Part shown: one piece after another, positions 7,849-16,477 of the stretch
Layout: each line of letters starts with the position of its first letter
How positions within the stretch are numbered: position 1 is the first letter of the stretch
NCBI GenBank assembly: GCA_017938155.1
Contig: JAGBCD010000033.1
Location: 1-64,000 of the forward strand
DNA: 64,000 bases
Source of the DNA: Paludibacteraceae bacterium
GTDB taxonomy: Bacteria > Bacteroidota > Bacteroidia > Bacteroidales > Paludibacteraceae
Reading direction: 5' to 3'
The notes under the pieces: model-generated
What the model was told of the DNA's origin: nothing
The model's input: only the letters and a program-made list of their open reading frames with translations
Databases searched by the model: none
Program-made: the position numbers and the translations under genes

Positions 7849-9018
7849 CTATTTTATCAAATTCTCAATTATTCCAGGTAATTCTCTATTTTGGAATATG
7901 CCGCTAAACTTTTCAGCACCAGCACCATACGCAAACACAGGTACTACAGTTCCTGTATGTCCCTTCGTACTGAAGTTCAGTTGCAAACCATCTGGTTGGT
8001 TTATTGCATGACTCTTGTAGGTTACACCAGTACCACCCGTCTCATGATCGGCTGTCACCACAAGTAACGTATTAGGGTGCTTATTTACATACGCAATCAA
8101 TGTTTTCAGCGTCTGATCAAATTCTTTCATCTCTTCAATCATACCTTCCGAATCATTATTGTGGCCATATCCATCAATAATAGCACTCTCTATCATCAAG
8201 AAGAAACCATTGGGTGCATCTTTATCCAACACACTTAATGCTTTCTCGCATGCTTTATGGAGGTATTCAGTAGGTTCTGAAAAACGAGTGGAGTCCATAT
8301 TTCCATCTGATGCAGCCAATTTTGCTGCCAAACAAACTTCTGCTCCATCCGCAGCACTAGCCACGGTATTACGTGATTTGTTACGACGGTGTACGTCACC
8401 CATATCCAATATACCAACAAACTTTTTTGATTCTGTATTTAAAACAGATTTCCAATCCAAATACACATCATATCCTTTTTCAATTAATACGGCAGTCATA
8501 TCTACCGAATCAGGACGATTGATAAAAGCACTTAGTCCTGCTCCTATAGCCACATCCACACCGCTTTCAGTAAACTGCTCGGCTATCTTATAACTCTCTT
8601 TACGCGAAGTTACACCTGCATAAAATGCACCAGGTGTGGCTTCTGTCAAGGTCGTATTGACGACGATACCCGTCTTTTTGCCCATCTTTTGTGCTTTTTT
8701 CAAAATACTTTCTAACTGCACACTATCTGGTCCTACACCTAAAAAACCATTGCACGTACGCGTACCCGTAGCAAGCGCCGTACCACCAGCAGGCGAGTCG
8801 GTCACATAATTATTGGCAGAACACGTCTCGTTCAAACCTATGACAGGAGCCATTTCAAAGCCAGTCTCTCCATCTTCGGATAATAACAATGATGATACAG
8901 CTCCAAAACCCATACCATCTCCTATAAGATAAATCACATTTTTAGGTTTTTGTTCTGCACAACCTACCAGTAATACAAACGCTAAAAGAGCGAGTAAAGT
9001 AATCTTAACAGTTTTCAT
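7849..9018 (-). CDS. Alkaline phosphatase, lipoprotein
   Basis: 389 residues. The N terminus is a lipoprotein signal (LLALLAFVLLVGCAEQ) with the lipidated Cys in VGCA, so the enzyme is membrane-anchored in the envelope. Family motifs: NVIYLIGDGMG (first metal-binding Asp), TDSPAGGTALATG (nucleophile Ser, with Pro where the classical signature has a small residue), TADHETGG (metal-binding Asp/His) and HTGTVVPVFAYG near the C terminus. It hydrolyses phosphate monoesters for phosphate scavenging. No Pho-box was looked for beyond the upstream promoter. It is a single gene convergent with the decarboxylase operon. Confidence 0.9.
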   Translation of the reverse strand: MKTVKITLLALLAFVLLVGCAEQKPKNVIYLIGDGMGFGAVSSLLLSEDGETGFEMAPVIGLNETCSANNYVTDSPAGGTALATGTRTCNGFLGVGPDSVQLESILKKAQKMGKKTGIVVNTTLTEATPGAFYAGVTSRKESYKIAEQFTESGVDVAIGAGLSAFINRPDSVDMTAVLIEKGYDVYLDWKSVLNTESKKFVGILDMGDVHRRNKSRNTVASAADGAEVCLAAKLAASDGNMDSTRFSEPTEYLHKACEKALSVLDKDAPNGFFLMIESAIIDGYGHNNDSEGMIEEMKEFDQTLKTLIAYVNKHPNTLLVVTADHETGGTGVTYKSHAINQPDGLQLNFSTKGHTGTVVPVFAYGAGAEKFSGIFQNRELPGIIENLIK

Positions 9019-9052
9019 ATAGTCACAAAATTATATTACATTGAATTTATCG

Positions 9053-9083
9053 CAAAGGTACAAAAAAAATATATTAGGACAAA
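9053..9083 (-). promoter_or_regulatory. Promoter of the alkaline phosphatase gene
   Basis: On the minus strand TACCTTTG (9053-9060) is preceded by TTTG (9080-9083) with a 19-bp spacer, a good Bacteroidota promoter 35 bases upstream of the start codon. Confidence 0.7.
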
Positions 9084-9136
9084 ATGTATTGAAGATATTT
9101 GGACATCTTTGAAGAAATATTACCTTGATATTTTTA

Positions 9137-10375
9137 TCAATAAATCGGAACCAATTCGCGCTTTACTTGCTCTTTTTGATTGAAATTACCAAATGGTATC
9201 ACACCTACAGTTTGAATGTTCGTAACAAACTGAGTGGCTTTTACAGCACAAGGTAGTTGCTGACCTTTTCTATCTTCGAGTAACGCAGTTGCTTCAAGAT
9301 TTTTTTCTATCGGCACATTGATACCATCATACATTTTATATATGGTTGCTAATTTGATATGCATTTTTCCTCGCTTAAGTCTAAATTTATCTAAGGATTC
9401 ATTACTCATATTGAGTAGATTTAACCAATCCAATTCTGTTCCACGCAAACGATGGCTAAACGGCAATACCAATTGGATATTTAAATCCATTGTATAGGAA
9501 CGTAACGTGTAATCATAAGAATCAATTATCAAGTTTTCCACAATGTGCGCTTTTAGTATCCCTATGAAATTATGTTGACGCTGATATGTCAAAACAAAAT
9601 TAGTATCACCTTCCGTACCTAATGTCCATTTTCTAAGTTCATTGCTCGTGTCCAACAAACGATCTTTTTGCAAACGCATTTCCCACAAAGCACGATGCAC
9701 TAATGTTCCGCTATCTATCGCAGCTGCCATATTGCGAAATTTAGGGTCCTTCTCTTTATTTAGTAACGTATCTATTTTTTCACGAACCATAGCATCGCAA
9801 TATCTCTTACAATATTCTCCCCTAAATTGCACATATCGTTCCTTAGATAATTTATCTCCCCATTCTACAACATTAGCAATCATTTGTTCCATTCCCCATG
9901 GTAGGTCTTTTGCATCCATCTTGACATCACTTACCACACGGTATGCAATAGGAAAAATAGGTTCAGTAGCCTCAATTCGTTCATAAACATCATGCAACAA
10001 CTTCGCCATTCGTTTGCGTTTGGACATCTTGGTTTTTGGAGCTTGAACGACCATTTCTTCCAATGCTATGGGTTGTTCACGCAAACAAATCGTATGTACG
10101 TCTTTCTCTTGAGCTTGCAAAGTAGATAATTTGACAAAGGTTTTCTCGTATCCCACATAGGAAATAACCACCATTGAAGTATCATTTATGTTTGTTGTCA
10201 ACGTAAAATATCCTTCAGCATTGGTAGCCGTCCCTATCATTGGATCTTGCATTACATAGACTGTCGCATACAAGATAGGATCTCCTTTCTTATCTATGAC
10301 ACGCCCTACATATTCCACAGAATATCCATAAACACAATAGAGTATAAGCAATATAGATAGCATCCACCTGCACAT
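9137..10375 (-). CDS. Secreted protein with carboxypeptidase-regulatory-like N-terminal domain
   Basis: 412 residues with a signal peptide (MCRWMLSILLILYCVYGYS). Residues about 22-105 form a CarboxypepD_reg-like beta-sandwich (YVGRVIDKKGDPILYATVYV ... NAEGYFTL ... VISYVGYE), the module found at the start of TonB-dependent receptors and DUF5686 proteins. The LEEMVV linker that normally leads to a plug domain is present, but the remaining 280 residues do not form a recognisable barrel. The role is unknown; it is probably periplasmic or outer-membrane associated. It starts two bases after the RSH gene, so the two are almost certainly cotranscribed. Confidence 0.65.
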   Translation of the reverse strand: MCRWMLSILLILYCVYGYSVEYVGRVIDKKGDPILYATVYVMQDPMIGTATNAEGYFTLTTNINDTSMVVISYVGYEKTFVKLSTLQAQEKDVHTICLREQPIALEEMVVQAPKTKMSKRKRMAKLLHDVYERIEATEPIFPIAYRVVSDVKMDAKDLPWGMEQMIANVVEWGDKLSKERYVQFRGEYCKRYCDAMVREKIDTLLNKEKDPKFRNMAAAIDSGTLVHRALWEMRLQKDRLLDTSNELRKWTLGTEGDTNFVLTYQRQHNFIGILKAHIVENLIIDSYDYTLRSYTMDLNIQLVLPFSHRLRGTELDWLNLLNMSNESLDKFRLKRGKMHIKLATIYKMYDGINVPIEKNLEATALLEDRKGQQLPCAVKATQFVTNIQTVGVIPFGNFNQKEQVKRELVPIY

Positions 10376-10377
10376 AG

Positions 10378-11829
10378 TTATTTATCTTTTTTTTGCGCCC
10401 AATGAGCAGGAATGAGTCGATAGGCATATTTATCACGTAAATTTTCCGCATTAGGGCAGTCGCATCTATGGATGCGAATACCTTTTGTAATGCTGATAAA
10501 ACCAAAAATCGGTTCTCCTGGTTGCGGGTTACAACATTTTGCCAAATTAAGATCCAAACGATTGACATTGATATCAACTTCCAATTCCATTGCAGAATGG
10601 GTGGACGTTTCATTCGTGCGAACAAACTCTTCTCTGGTTTCATGATGAATAGGGGTATTCATATCCACGTATATTTCCTTCAGTCGCAAAACATCTTCCC
10701 TTCCCAAAGCAACTGATTGATATAAATCACTTACAGCTTTATACCCCAAGCGCAATGCCAATTTTGAGATAATGCCCTCACTATAGTCTAATTTCCAATT
10801 TTTGAAACGACGCTCAATCATCTCCCTACCCTCTGTTGCATTTTTATATTCTACTTCTTTTAATGATTGGCGAATTTTATTTTTTGCTCTATTTGACACC
10901 ACAATATTGAGCCAATCAGACGAAGGTTTTTGACTTGGATGTGTCATTACTTCTATCTGATCCCCGTTTTGCAATTTATGGCGTATTGATACATTTTGTT
11001 TTAAAATACGTCCACCCACACAATGGCTACCGACTTCCGAATGCACGGAATAGGCAAAATCCAATACGGTAGCTCCATAGGGCAATCGTTTCAAATCGCC
11101 TGTTGGGGTGAAAACGTACACATATTGTTTCTCCTTTGAGAAGATATTCCCATCAACCCCTTTATAAGCCCAGTGAGCTGCCACTCCTTTTTCGGCTATT
11201 GCATCCATACGTTCAGTCCTTATCTGTATCTCTACCCATTTCTTGTTTGGACCTAAAACGGTAGTATGTAAACTTTCATATCCATTACTTTTGGGCACAC
11301 TTAACCAATCACGCAAACGCTTAGGATTGGGTTGATACATATCGGTGATTATGGAATATACTTGCCAACAATCCTGTTTTTCACGCTCTAACTCAGAATC
11401 TAATATGATACGTATAGCAAACAAGTCGTATATTCGATCCACATCACATCGTTGTGCCTGCATTTTATGGTAGATGCTATGGATTGATTTAGGGCGCCCC
11501 TTTATGGTAAATTGGAAACCAGCATTTGATAATTTCTCTTGTAATGGACGTATAAATTCTTGTATATATGCATCACGCTCGGATTTCTTTTCGTTCAATG
11601 CATGAGCTATGTACTTATATGTTGTATAGTCCAAGAACTTCAAAGACAGGTCTTCCATTTCGGTTTTTATTTGATATAGTCCCAATCTATGTGCCAAAGG
11701 CGCATGAAGCGTTTTGGTTTCTTGCGCGATATGTCTTTTTTTAGAACTATCACCCTCTTTGTCCAAGGTTCTAAGTAATTCTAATCTTTGCAATAAAATC
11801 TGATATAATACTTGATTACTATCATCCAT
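10378..11829 (-). CDS. RSH-type (p)ppGpp synthetase lacking HD hydrolase and ACT domains
   Basis: 483 residues against about 730-760 for full-length Rel/SpoT. It begins inside the last HD-domain helix, where the usual LADRLHNMRTL reads LLQRLELLRTL (residues 12-22, the HD Asp replaced by Gln14). The synthetase domain follows (HAPLAHRLG, GRPKSIHSIYHKM, YDLFAIRII, NGYESLHTTV, EIQIRT with the catalytic Glu), then a TGS domain (YVFTPTGDLKRLPYGATVLDFAYSVH) and the conserved-Cys domain (LAKCCNPQPGEPI ... HRCDCPN). It ends just where ACT would start. The upstream 170 bases do not encode an HD domain. Predicted to make (p)ppGpp without degrading it. Confidence 0.85.
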   Translation of the reverse strand: MDDSNQVLYQILLQRLELLRTLDKEGDSSKKRHIAQETKTLHAPLAHRLGLYQIKTEMEDLSLKFLDYTTYKYIAHALNEKKSERDAYIQEFIRPLQEKLSNAGFQFTIKGRPKSIHSIYHKMQAQRCDVDRIYDLFAIRIILDSELEREKQDCWQVYSIITDMYQPNPKRLRDWLSVPKSNGYESLHTTVLGPNKKWVEIQIRTERMDAIAEKGVAAHWAYKGVDGNIFSKEKQYVYVFTPTGDLKRLPYGATVLDFAYSVHSEVGSHCVGGRILKQNVSIRHKLQNGDQIEVMTHPSQKPSSDWLNIVVSNRAKNKIRQSLKEVEYKNATEGREMIERRFKNWKLDYSEGIISKLALRLGYKAVSDLYQSVALGREDVLRLKEIYVDMNTPIHHETREEFVRTNETSTHSAMELEVDINVNRLDLNLAKCCNPQPGEPIFGFISITKGIRIHRCDCPNAENLRDKYAYRLIPAHWAQKKDK

Positions 11830-11874
11830 AATTAACGTTCGTTTATAAAAAAATTATACCATTCATATTTTCAG

Positions 11875-11882
11875 CAAAATTA
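11875..11882 (-). promoter_or_regulatory. -7 element of the RSH gene
   Basis: On the minus strand the sequence reads TAATTTTG, matching TAnnTTTG, 45 bases upstream of the RSH start. A clear -33 TTTG is not seen at the right distance. It overlaps the divergent promoter region of the next gene. Confidence 0.45.
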
Positions 11883-11890
11883 CAAAAAAA

Positions 11891-11922
11891 TTTGCACATA
11901 TAAAAAAATAACAGTAACTTTG
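11891..11922 (+). promoter_or_regulatory. Bacteroidota-type promoter
   Basis: TTTG at 11891-11894 and TAACTTTG at 11915-11922 with a 20-bp spacer. The next start codon is at 12001, giving a leader of about 70 bases. Confidence 0.75.
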
Positions 11923-12000
11923 CAGCGATAAGAGGTGTATTGTGTTTGCACTTCTAATTTTATATCTTGAAAATAAATAACAAAAAACATACCAACTAAA

Positions 12001-12765
12001 ATGAAAACATCTAAAATCATCTTTCAGACATTGCTCATTGCAGCTGCTGTAGTTTTGGCGTACTTCTGCATAGACAGCGTTGTTACTCCTATTAAATTTG
12101 AAGAGACTCGTGCATTGCGCGAAGAGTTAGTAAAGAAAAATTTGATTAATATTCGTGCCGCTCAAGTGGAATTCAAATTAGAAAAAGGTTACTTTACTGC
12201 AGATTTTGACTCTTTGATTCTCTTCTTACAAACAGCACCTAAGAAGGAAGTTCTCAAAGAAGGTCGTTTGACTGATAAACAATTAGAAAATGGCCTTACA
12301 GAAGCTAAGGCTGCTAAGATTTTGGAACACGCTAAAATCAAAGCTAAAGCAAAAGCAAAACAACCATTTGCAAATGATGATGAATTGTATGCATATGTAT
12401 GGGAGAATGACCGCGAGGTAAAAGCAAATGGACTTGAAGGATTCCGTCGTGATACCATATACAAAAACATGATTGAAACCCTATACAAAGGTGAATACAA
12501 TAGTGACAACATCAATACCATTACATATATTCCTTTCACAGATAACAAACGTTTTGAGTTGGAAGTAAATAACGGATATAAAACAAGTCAAGGTATTCCT
12601 GTACCATTGTTTGAAGTACGTGCACCATTTGATTCATACTTAGCAGATTTGGATAAGCAAGAACTTGCTAACCTTATTGACAAAGAGCAAAAAATGGAGC
12701 ACTATACTGGTATGAAAGTGGGAGATATCAATGCTCCTAATAACAATGCAGGAAACTGGGAATAA
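12001..12765 (+). CDS. Conserved membrane-anchored protein of unknown function
   Basis: 254 residues. One N-terminal transmembrane helix (about residues 8-28, LLIAAAVVLAYFCIDSVV) is followed by a periplasmic or cytoplasmic domain. The segment after the helix (EETRALREELVKKNLINIRAAQVEFKLEKGYFTADFDSLI) resembles the post-helix region of pseudopilin-like proteins, where a long helix runs into a G-x-Y-x-x-D-x-x-x-L turn, but there is no prepilin peptidase site before the helix. A Lys/Ala-rich stretch lies near residues 90-122. I do not recognise the family by name. It is monocistronic with its own promoter and terminator. Confidence 0.6.
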   Translation: MKTSKIIFQTLLIAAAVVLAYFCIDSVVTPIKFEETRALREELVKKNLINIRAAQVEFKLEKGYFTADFDSLILFLQTAPKKEVLKEGRLTDKQLENGLTEAKAAKILEHAKIKAKAKAKQPFANDDELYAYVWENDREVKANGLEGFRRDTIYKNMIETLYKGEYNSDNINTITYIPFTDNKRFELEVNNGYKTSQGIPVPLFEVRAPFDSYLADLDKQELANLIDKEQKMEHYTGMKVGDINAPNNNAGNWE

Positions 12766-12830
12766 TAATATCACATGTTATGCATATAAAAAGATTGTCA
12801 TAACAAAGTGATATCAGAATAATCAATCCA

Positions 12831-12869
12831 TTAGGGGTTTCCTTTGTCAAAGGAGACCCCTAATTTTTA
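12831..12869 (+). terminator. Rho-independent terminator
   Basis: TTAGGGGTTTCCTTTG pairs with CAAAGGAGACCCCTAA (one mismatch, 1-base loop), followed by TTTTT. It separates the unknown membrane protein from rsmD, only 10 bases before the rsmD start. Confidence 0.85.
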
Positions 12870-12878
12870 GAATATACT

Positions 12879-13475
12879 ATGCGAATCATATCCGGAATAT
12901 ATAAAGGCAGAAGGATCACTCCTCCCAAAAACATTTCAGCACGCCCTACCACAGATTTTGCAAAAGAAAGTTTGTTCAATCTCTTGAACAACCGGATGGA
13001 TTTTGAGGGTATTGACATGTTGGATCTTTTTGCAGGAACAGGAAGTATTGGGTTAGAGTTTATCAGCAGAGGAGCTCGAGATGTAATATCAGTAGAGATG
13101 GCACATACCCAACAAAATTTTATCATACAAACATGCAAAATGCTCAAAATTAGGAACCTAAAACTAATTAGAGGAGATGTGTTTAAGTTTATCAATAGTT
13201 GCAAAATACAATTTGATTTTATTTATGCAGATCCTCCTTACGATTTACCACAATTACCCAAACTACCAGATTTGATTTTTAAGGATGTAGCAGATTCATC
13301 TATCAACATTTTGAATGCGGAAAATATCAATACTAATAATTCCTATGGGAGCACTCTACTAAAACCAAATGGAATATTTGTATTGGAACATTCCAAAAAC
13401 AATGATTTTTCGAATCATCCTCATTTTGTTGAAACACGAAAATATGGCAACGTGCATTTTACATTCTTTGAATAG
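12879..13475 (+). CDS. rsmD: 16S rRNA (guanine(966)-N2)-methyltransferase RsmD
   Basis: 198 residues, normal for RsmD. It begins MRIISGIYKGRRI, with RPTTDFAKESLFNLL next (family signature), then the SAM-binding loop DLFAGTGSIGLE near residue 50 and the catalytic ADPPYD near residue 118. It methylates G966 of 16S rRNA in the assembled 30S head. A strong bidirectional terminator separates it from the convergent manA. Confidence 0.92.
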   Translation: MRIISGIYKGRRITPPKNISARPTTDFAKESLFNLLNNRMDFEGIDMLDLFAGTGSIGLEFISRGARDVISVEMAHTQQNFIIQTCKMLKIRNLKLIRGDVFKFINSCKIQFDFIYADPPYDLPQLPKLPDLIFKDVADSSINILNAENINTNNSYGSTLLKPNGIFVLEHSKNNDFSNHPHFVETRKYGNVHFTFFE

Positions 13476-13500
13476 TACAAGATTATATCCATACAAACAA

Positions 13501-13535
13501 AAAAGGTGTTAAGTATTCTTAACACCTTTTTTAAA
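13501..13535. terminator. Bidirectional terminator between rsmD and manA
   Basis: AAAAGGTGTTAAG pairs with CTTAACACCTTTT across a 4-base loop, with a T-run on the right and an A-run on the left, so it can serve both convergent genes. Confidence 0.85.
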
Positions 13536-13556
13536 ATCATGATTATTATCCATCAA

Positions 13557-14501
13557 TCATACAATATACACTTCAAGCAGGCGCACATTCGAATGATTAG
13601 CAGATAACACAATATCATTTAATGAAGCAGGAATAAGTACCGAATCACCTTTTGCAAGTGTAACTTTACCCATCTCACCCAATACTTCAGTTGCTTCGTT
13701 GGAAGCGATCTCACATGTGCCTTCTAAACAAATATAAACAACAAAACTATCTAATCTAGCGTAATCACGCTCAATAGTTTTATCTAAGCATAACACATTT
13801 GCACAGAAATGCTCATCTTGCACCAATACATTTGCGTTATTTATTTGTGCTTCATATGTCACCAATGGATCGTCCGTTCTGGTATAATCTATTACATCAA
13901 GTGCTTGCTCTATGTGCAGATCTCTAAGTTGTCCATTCTTATCTACCCTATTGTAATCATACAATCGATAGGTAATGTCACTATTCTCTTGAACTTCGAC
14001 AACTTGAATATTACTTGATAACGCATGTACTCTACCCGCTGGTAGATAAATCACATCACCACGTTTAACAGAGCACTCATTAAGCAAATCAAATATAGTA
14101 TCTTCTTGCAAAGCTTGCAATACTTGATGAGCATCTACATCCTGATTGAATCCGCTGACAATGGAACTATTTTCTTGAGCATTGGATACATACCACATCT
14201 TGGTTTTTCCCATCTGTTCCCACTCTGCAGCAGCCATATCATCAGGATGTACCTGTACGCTCAACGAATCGTGCACATCTATGATTTTGAATAGCAATGG
14301 AAAATAATTTCCATACATTTGATAGATGTTTTCCCCTACCAATTCATCCATATAAGTCTCAAGCAAATCGGATAATGAATTTCCCTCTAAATAACCATTA
14401 TTCACGATGGAATCATCATCACCAAGGGATGCAATCGTCCAAAATTCAGTTCCCCAAAGTTTATCTTTCTTAATGCTATGAAATTTTAATGGATAAAGCA
14501 T
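13557..14501 (-). CDS. manA: Mannose-6-phosphate isomerase, class I
   Basis: 314 residues, the short bacterial type I form. Visible are WGTEFW at the N terminus, SVQVHPDD (zinc-binding Gln/His), then a jelly-roll core with PAGRVHALS (zinc-binding His) and VVEVQENSDITYRLYDYNR, a strongly conserved substrate-site block. It interconverts fructose-6-P and mannose-6-P, feeding GDP-mannose or hexose metabolism. It lies 12 bases downstream of galE and is probably part of a galE-manA-nucleotidyltransferase unit for sugar-nucleotide supply. Confidence 0.9.
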   Translation of the reverse strand: MLYPLKFHSIKKDKLWGTEFWTIASLGDDDSIVNNGYLEGNSLSDLLETYMDELVGENIYQMYGNYFPLLFKIIDVHDSLSVQVHPDDMAAAEWEQMGKTKMWYVSNAQENSSIVSGFNQDVDAHQVLQALQEDTIFDLLNECSVKRGDVIYLPAGRVHALSSNIQVVEVQENSDITYRLYDYNRVDKNGQLRDLHIEQALDVIDYTRTDDPLVTYEAQINNANVLVQDEHFCANVLCLDKTIERDYARLDSFVVYICLEGTCEIASNEATEVLGEMGKVTLAKGDSVLIPASLNDIVLSANHSNVRLLEVYIV

Positions 14502-14513
14502 TGATTCTATTTA

Positions 14514-15548
14514 TTATTCTGCAATGTTACGAAGTTTTTTCTCCCATTCCCAAGCACTCTTCAATACATCTGCAAGAGGAGTATCTGCTTTCCAATTAAG
14601 TTTTGCATTTGCTTTGGTAGCATCTGCCCATACTTGTTCAATATCACCTTCTCTACGTCCAACTACCACATAAGGCAAATTGACACCCGTCACCTCTTTA
14701 AACGTATTGACAATCTCAAATACACTAACGCCGTGACCAGTTCCTAAATTATAGACCTCTACTTGCTCGTCGCATTCGCCATGCAACATGCGTTGCAATG
14801 CCTTAACATGTGCCTTTGCTAAGTCAACAACGTAGATATAATCTCTTATACACGAACCATCAGGTGTATTATAGTCGTCCCCAAATATTTTCAATTCATT
14901 TCTCACGCCTGCAGCTGTTTGTGTAACATAAGGCAACAAATTGTTAGGGATACCATTAGGCAATTCACCTATCAACGCCGTTGGATGAGCACCTATGGGA
15001 TTGAAGTAACGAAGTAAAACTACATTCAAAGACTTATTGGCATGTGCTGTGTCACGCAAAATTTGTTCATTCACTTGCTTGGTGTTACCGTAGGGTGAAA
15101 GTGCTTTTTGTATTGGTGCATTCTCATCCACAGGAAGGTGTTTCTCGTCAGGCTGTCCATAGACGGTACATGAACTTGAGAAAACAATATTATGCACTCC
15201 GTGTGCATTCATCAATTCAAGTAGAACGACCAATGAACCAATGTTATTTCTATAATACAATAGAGGTTTTTCTACAGATTCTCCAACAGCTTTGCTTGCA
15301 GCAAAATGTATGACCGCATCAATATCTGGGTAGGAGTTGAATAAGCGTTCCATTCCCACATAATCATTGCAATCAAGGTTCTCAAAGCATGGTTTGGTAT
15401 TCGTAATTGCTTCTATACCTTCCAACACTTCGATTGTAGAATTGCTTAGATTATCCACTATAACCACATTATGACCCTGTTGCATCAGTTCAACAACTGT
15501 ATGTGAACCAATGTAACCTAAACCACCTGTGACTAAAATGCGACTCAT
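14514..15548 (-). CDS. galE: UDP-glucose 4-epimerase
   Basis: 344 residues, typical for GalE. It begins with the NAD-binding GGLGYIGSHT Rossmann motif, then SSSCTVYG (catalytic Ser/Thr) and YGNTK (catalytic Tyr and Lys of the extended SDR family), and RYFNPIGAHP in the substrate region. It interconverts UDP-glucose and UDP-galactose. It starts three bases after the upstream nucleotidyltransferase stop, so the genes are cotranscribed. Confidence 0.93.
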   Translation of the reverse strand: MSRILVTGGLGYIGSHTVVELMQQGHNVVIVDNLSNSTIEVLEGIEAITNTKPCFENLDCNDYVGMERLFNSYPDIDAVIHFAASKAVGESVEKPLLYYRNNIGSLVVLLELMNAHGVHNIVFSSSCTVYGQPDEKHLPVDENAPIQKALSPYGNTKQVNEQILRDTAHANKSLNVVLLRYFNPIGAHPTALIGELPNGIPNNLLPYVTQTAAGVRNELKIFGDDYNTPDGSCIRDYIYVVDLAKAHVKALQRMLHGECDEQVEVYNLGTGHGVSVFEIVNTFKEVTGVNLPYVVVGRREGDIEQVWADATKANAKLNWKADTPLADVLKSAWEWEKKLRNIAE

Positions 15549-15551
15549 ACT

Positions 15552-16451
15552 TTAAAACAATTTCTCAGGATATACTCCTTTTTTGATCAAATCGTTCAAT
15601 TTCATCACAACTTGTGGTCTATCTTCAGCATATGTAACACCGAACCACTTTGCTGGAGTGTCCAACACTTTGCATGTTGCTTTGCCTGCTACAATCATAT
15701 CGTTAACCAATGTAGGGATATAGAATTCTTTTTTCAACTCTTGCCCATAATTGGTCAAAAATTCCTTGAACGCCTCTTGTGCATACTCAAAATATTCAGG
15801 AGTAAAACCCCACATATTCATTGACACAGGAGTATTAGGAGCTATTATCGTATCTACTCCATCCTCTGTGTAAACAACATTCGCACCTATTTGCTCAATA
15901 TGTGTACGTTCAACTACATCTGTCAAATAACCTTTGTCATCTGTTGAGCATACGCCACGACTTACGCTACCATTCTCGCTGAGAGTATTTGCTACATGGT
16001 ATCCTACCATACAATACTCGCCTTGCTTATCTTGCGCTTGAATAAGAAAATCAGCCAAGACTTGGAAAGATTCTTTTCCGTAGAAATCATCCGCATTGAT
16101 AACAGCAAATGGCTCGTGGATCAAATCCTTACCCATCAATACTGCGTGATTGGTACCCCATGGTTTGGTACGTTCTGGATTGTAAGTATAACCTTCTGGT
16201 ACTTTGTCCAATGATTGGAAACAAATTTCGCATGGTACTTTATCTTCGTATTTGCTCAATACAACATTACGAAAATCTTGTTCAAAGTCCTTACGAATAA
16301 CAAAAACAATCTTACCAAAACCAGCGCGTAAAGCATCAAACACGCTATAATCCATGATTGTTTCTCCATTAGGTCCAAGACCATCTATTTGCTTTAATCC
16401 TCCGTAACGGCTTCCCATTCCAGCAGCCAAAATAAAAAGAGTAGGTTTCAT
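15552..16451 (-). CDS. Sugar-1-phosphate nucleotidyltransferase family protein
   Basis: 299 residues. The N terminus LFILAAGMGSRYGGLKQ is the nucleotide-binding signature of NTP_transferase enzymes. HEPFAVINADDFYG near residue 115 is the metal-binding block, and GTNHAVLMGKDLI provides another conserved loop. It lacks a left-handed beta-helix acyltransferase tail, so it is a stand-alone activating enzyme. The exact sugar cannot be told. Location upstream of galE and manA suggests a role in nucleotide-sugar or cell-wall recycling pathways. Confidence 0.8.
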   Translation of the reverse strand: MKPTLFILAAGMGSRYGGLKQIDGLGPNGETIMDYSVFDALRAGFGKIVFVIRKDFEQDFRNVVLSKYEDKVPCEICFQSLDKVPEGYTYNPERTKPWGTNHAVLMGKDLIHEPFAVINADDFYGKESFQVLADFLIQAQDKQGEYCMVGYHVANTLSENGSVSRGVCSTDDKGYLTDVVERTHIEQIGANVVYTEDGVDTIIAPNTPVSMNMWGFTPEYFEYAQEAFKEFLTNYGQELKKEFYIPTLVNDMIVAGKATCKVLDTPAKWFGVTYAEDRPQVVMKLNDLIKKGVYPEKLF

Positions 16452-16477
16452 ATCTTTTATGTATTTAATTATTTTTC

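Noticed and set aside
7849-9018. Possible loss of function of alkaline phosphatase because of Pro after the nucleophile Ser
   Set aside because: All metal ligands and the DS...GGT core remain; the change is a tolerable deviation from the PROSITE pattern.
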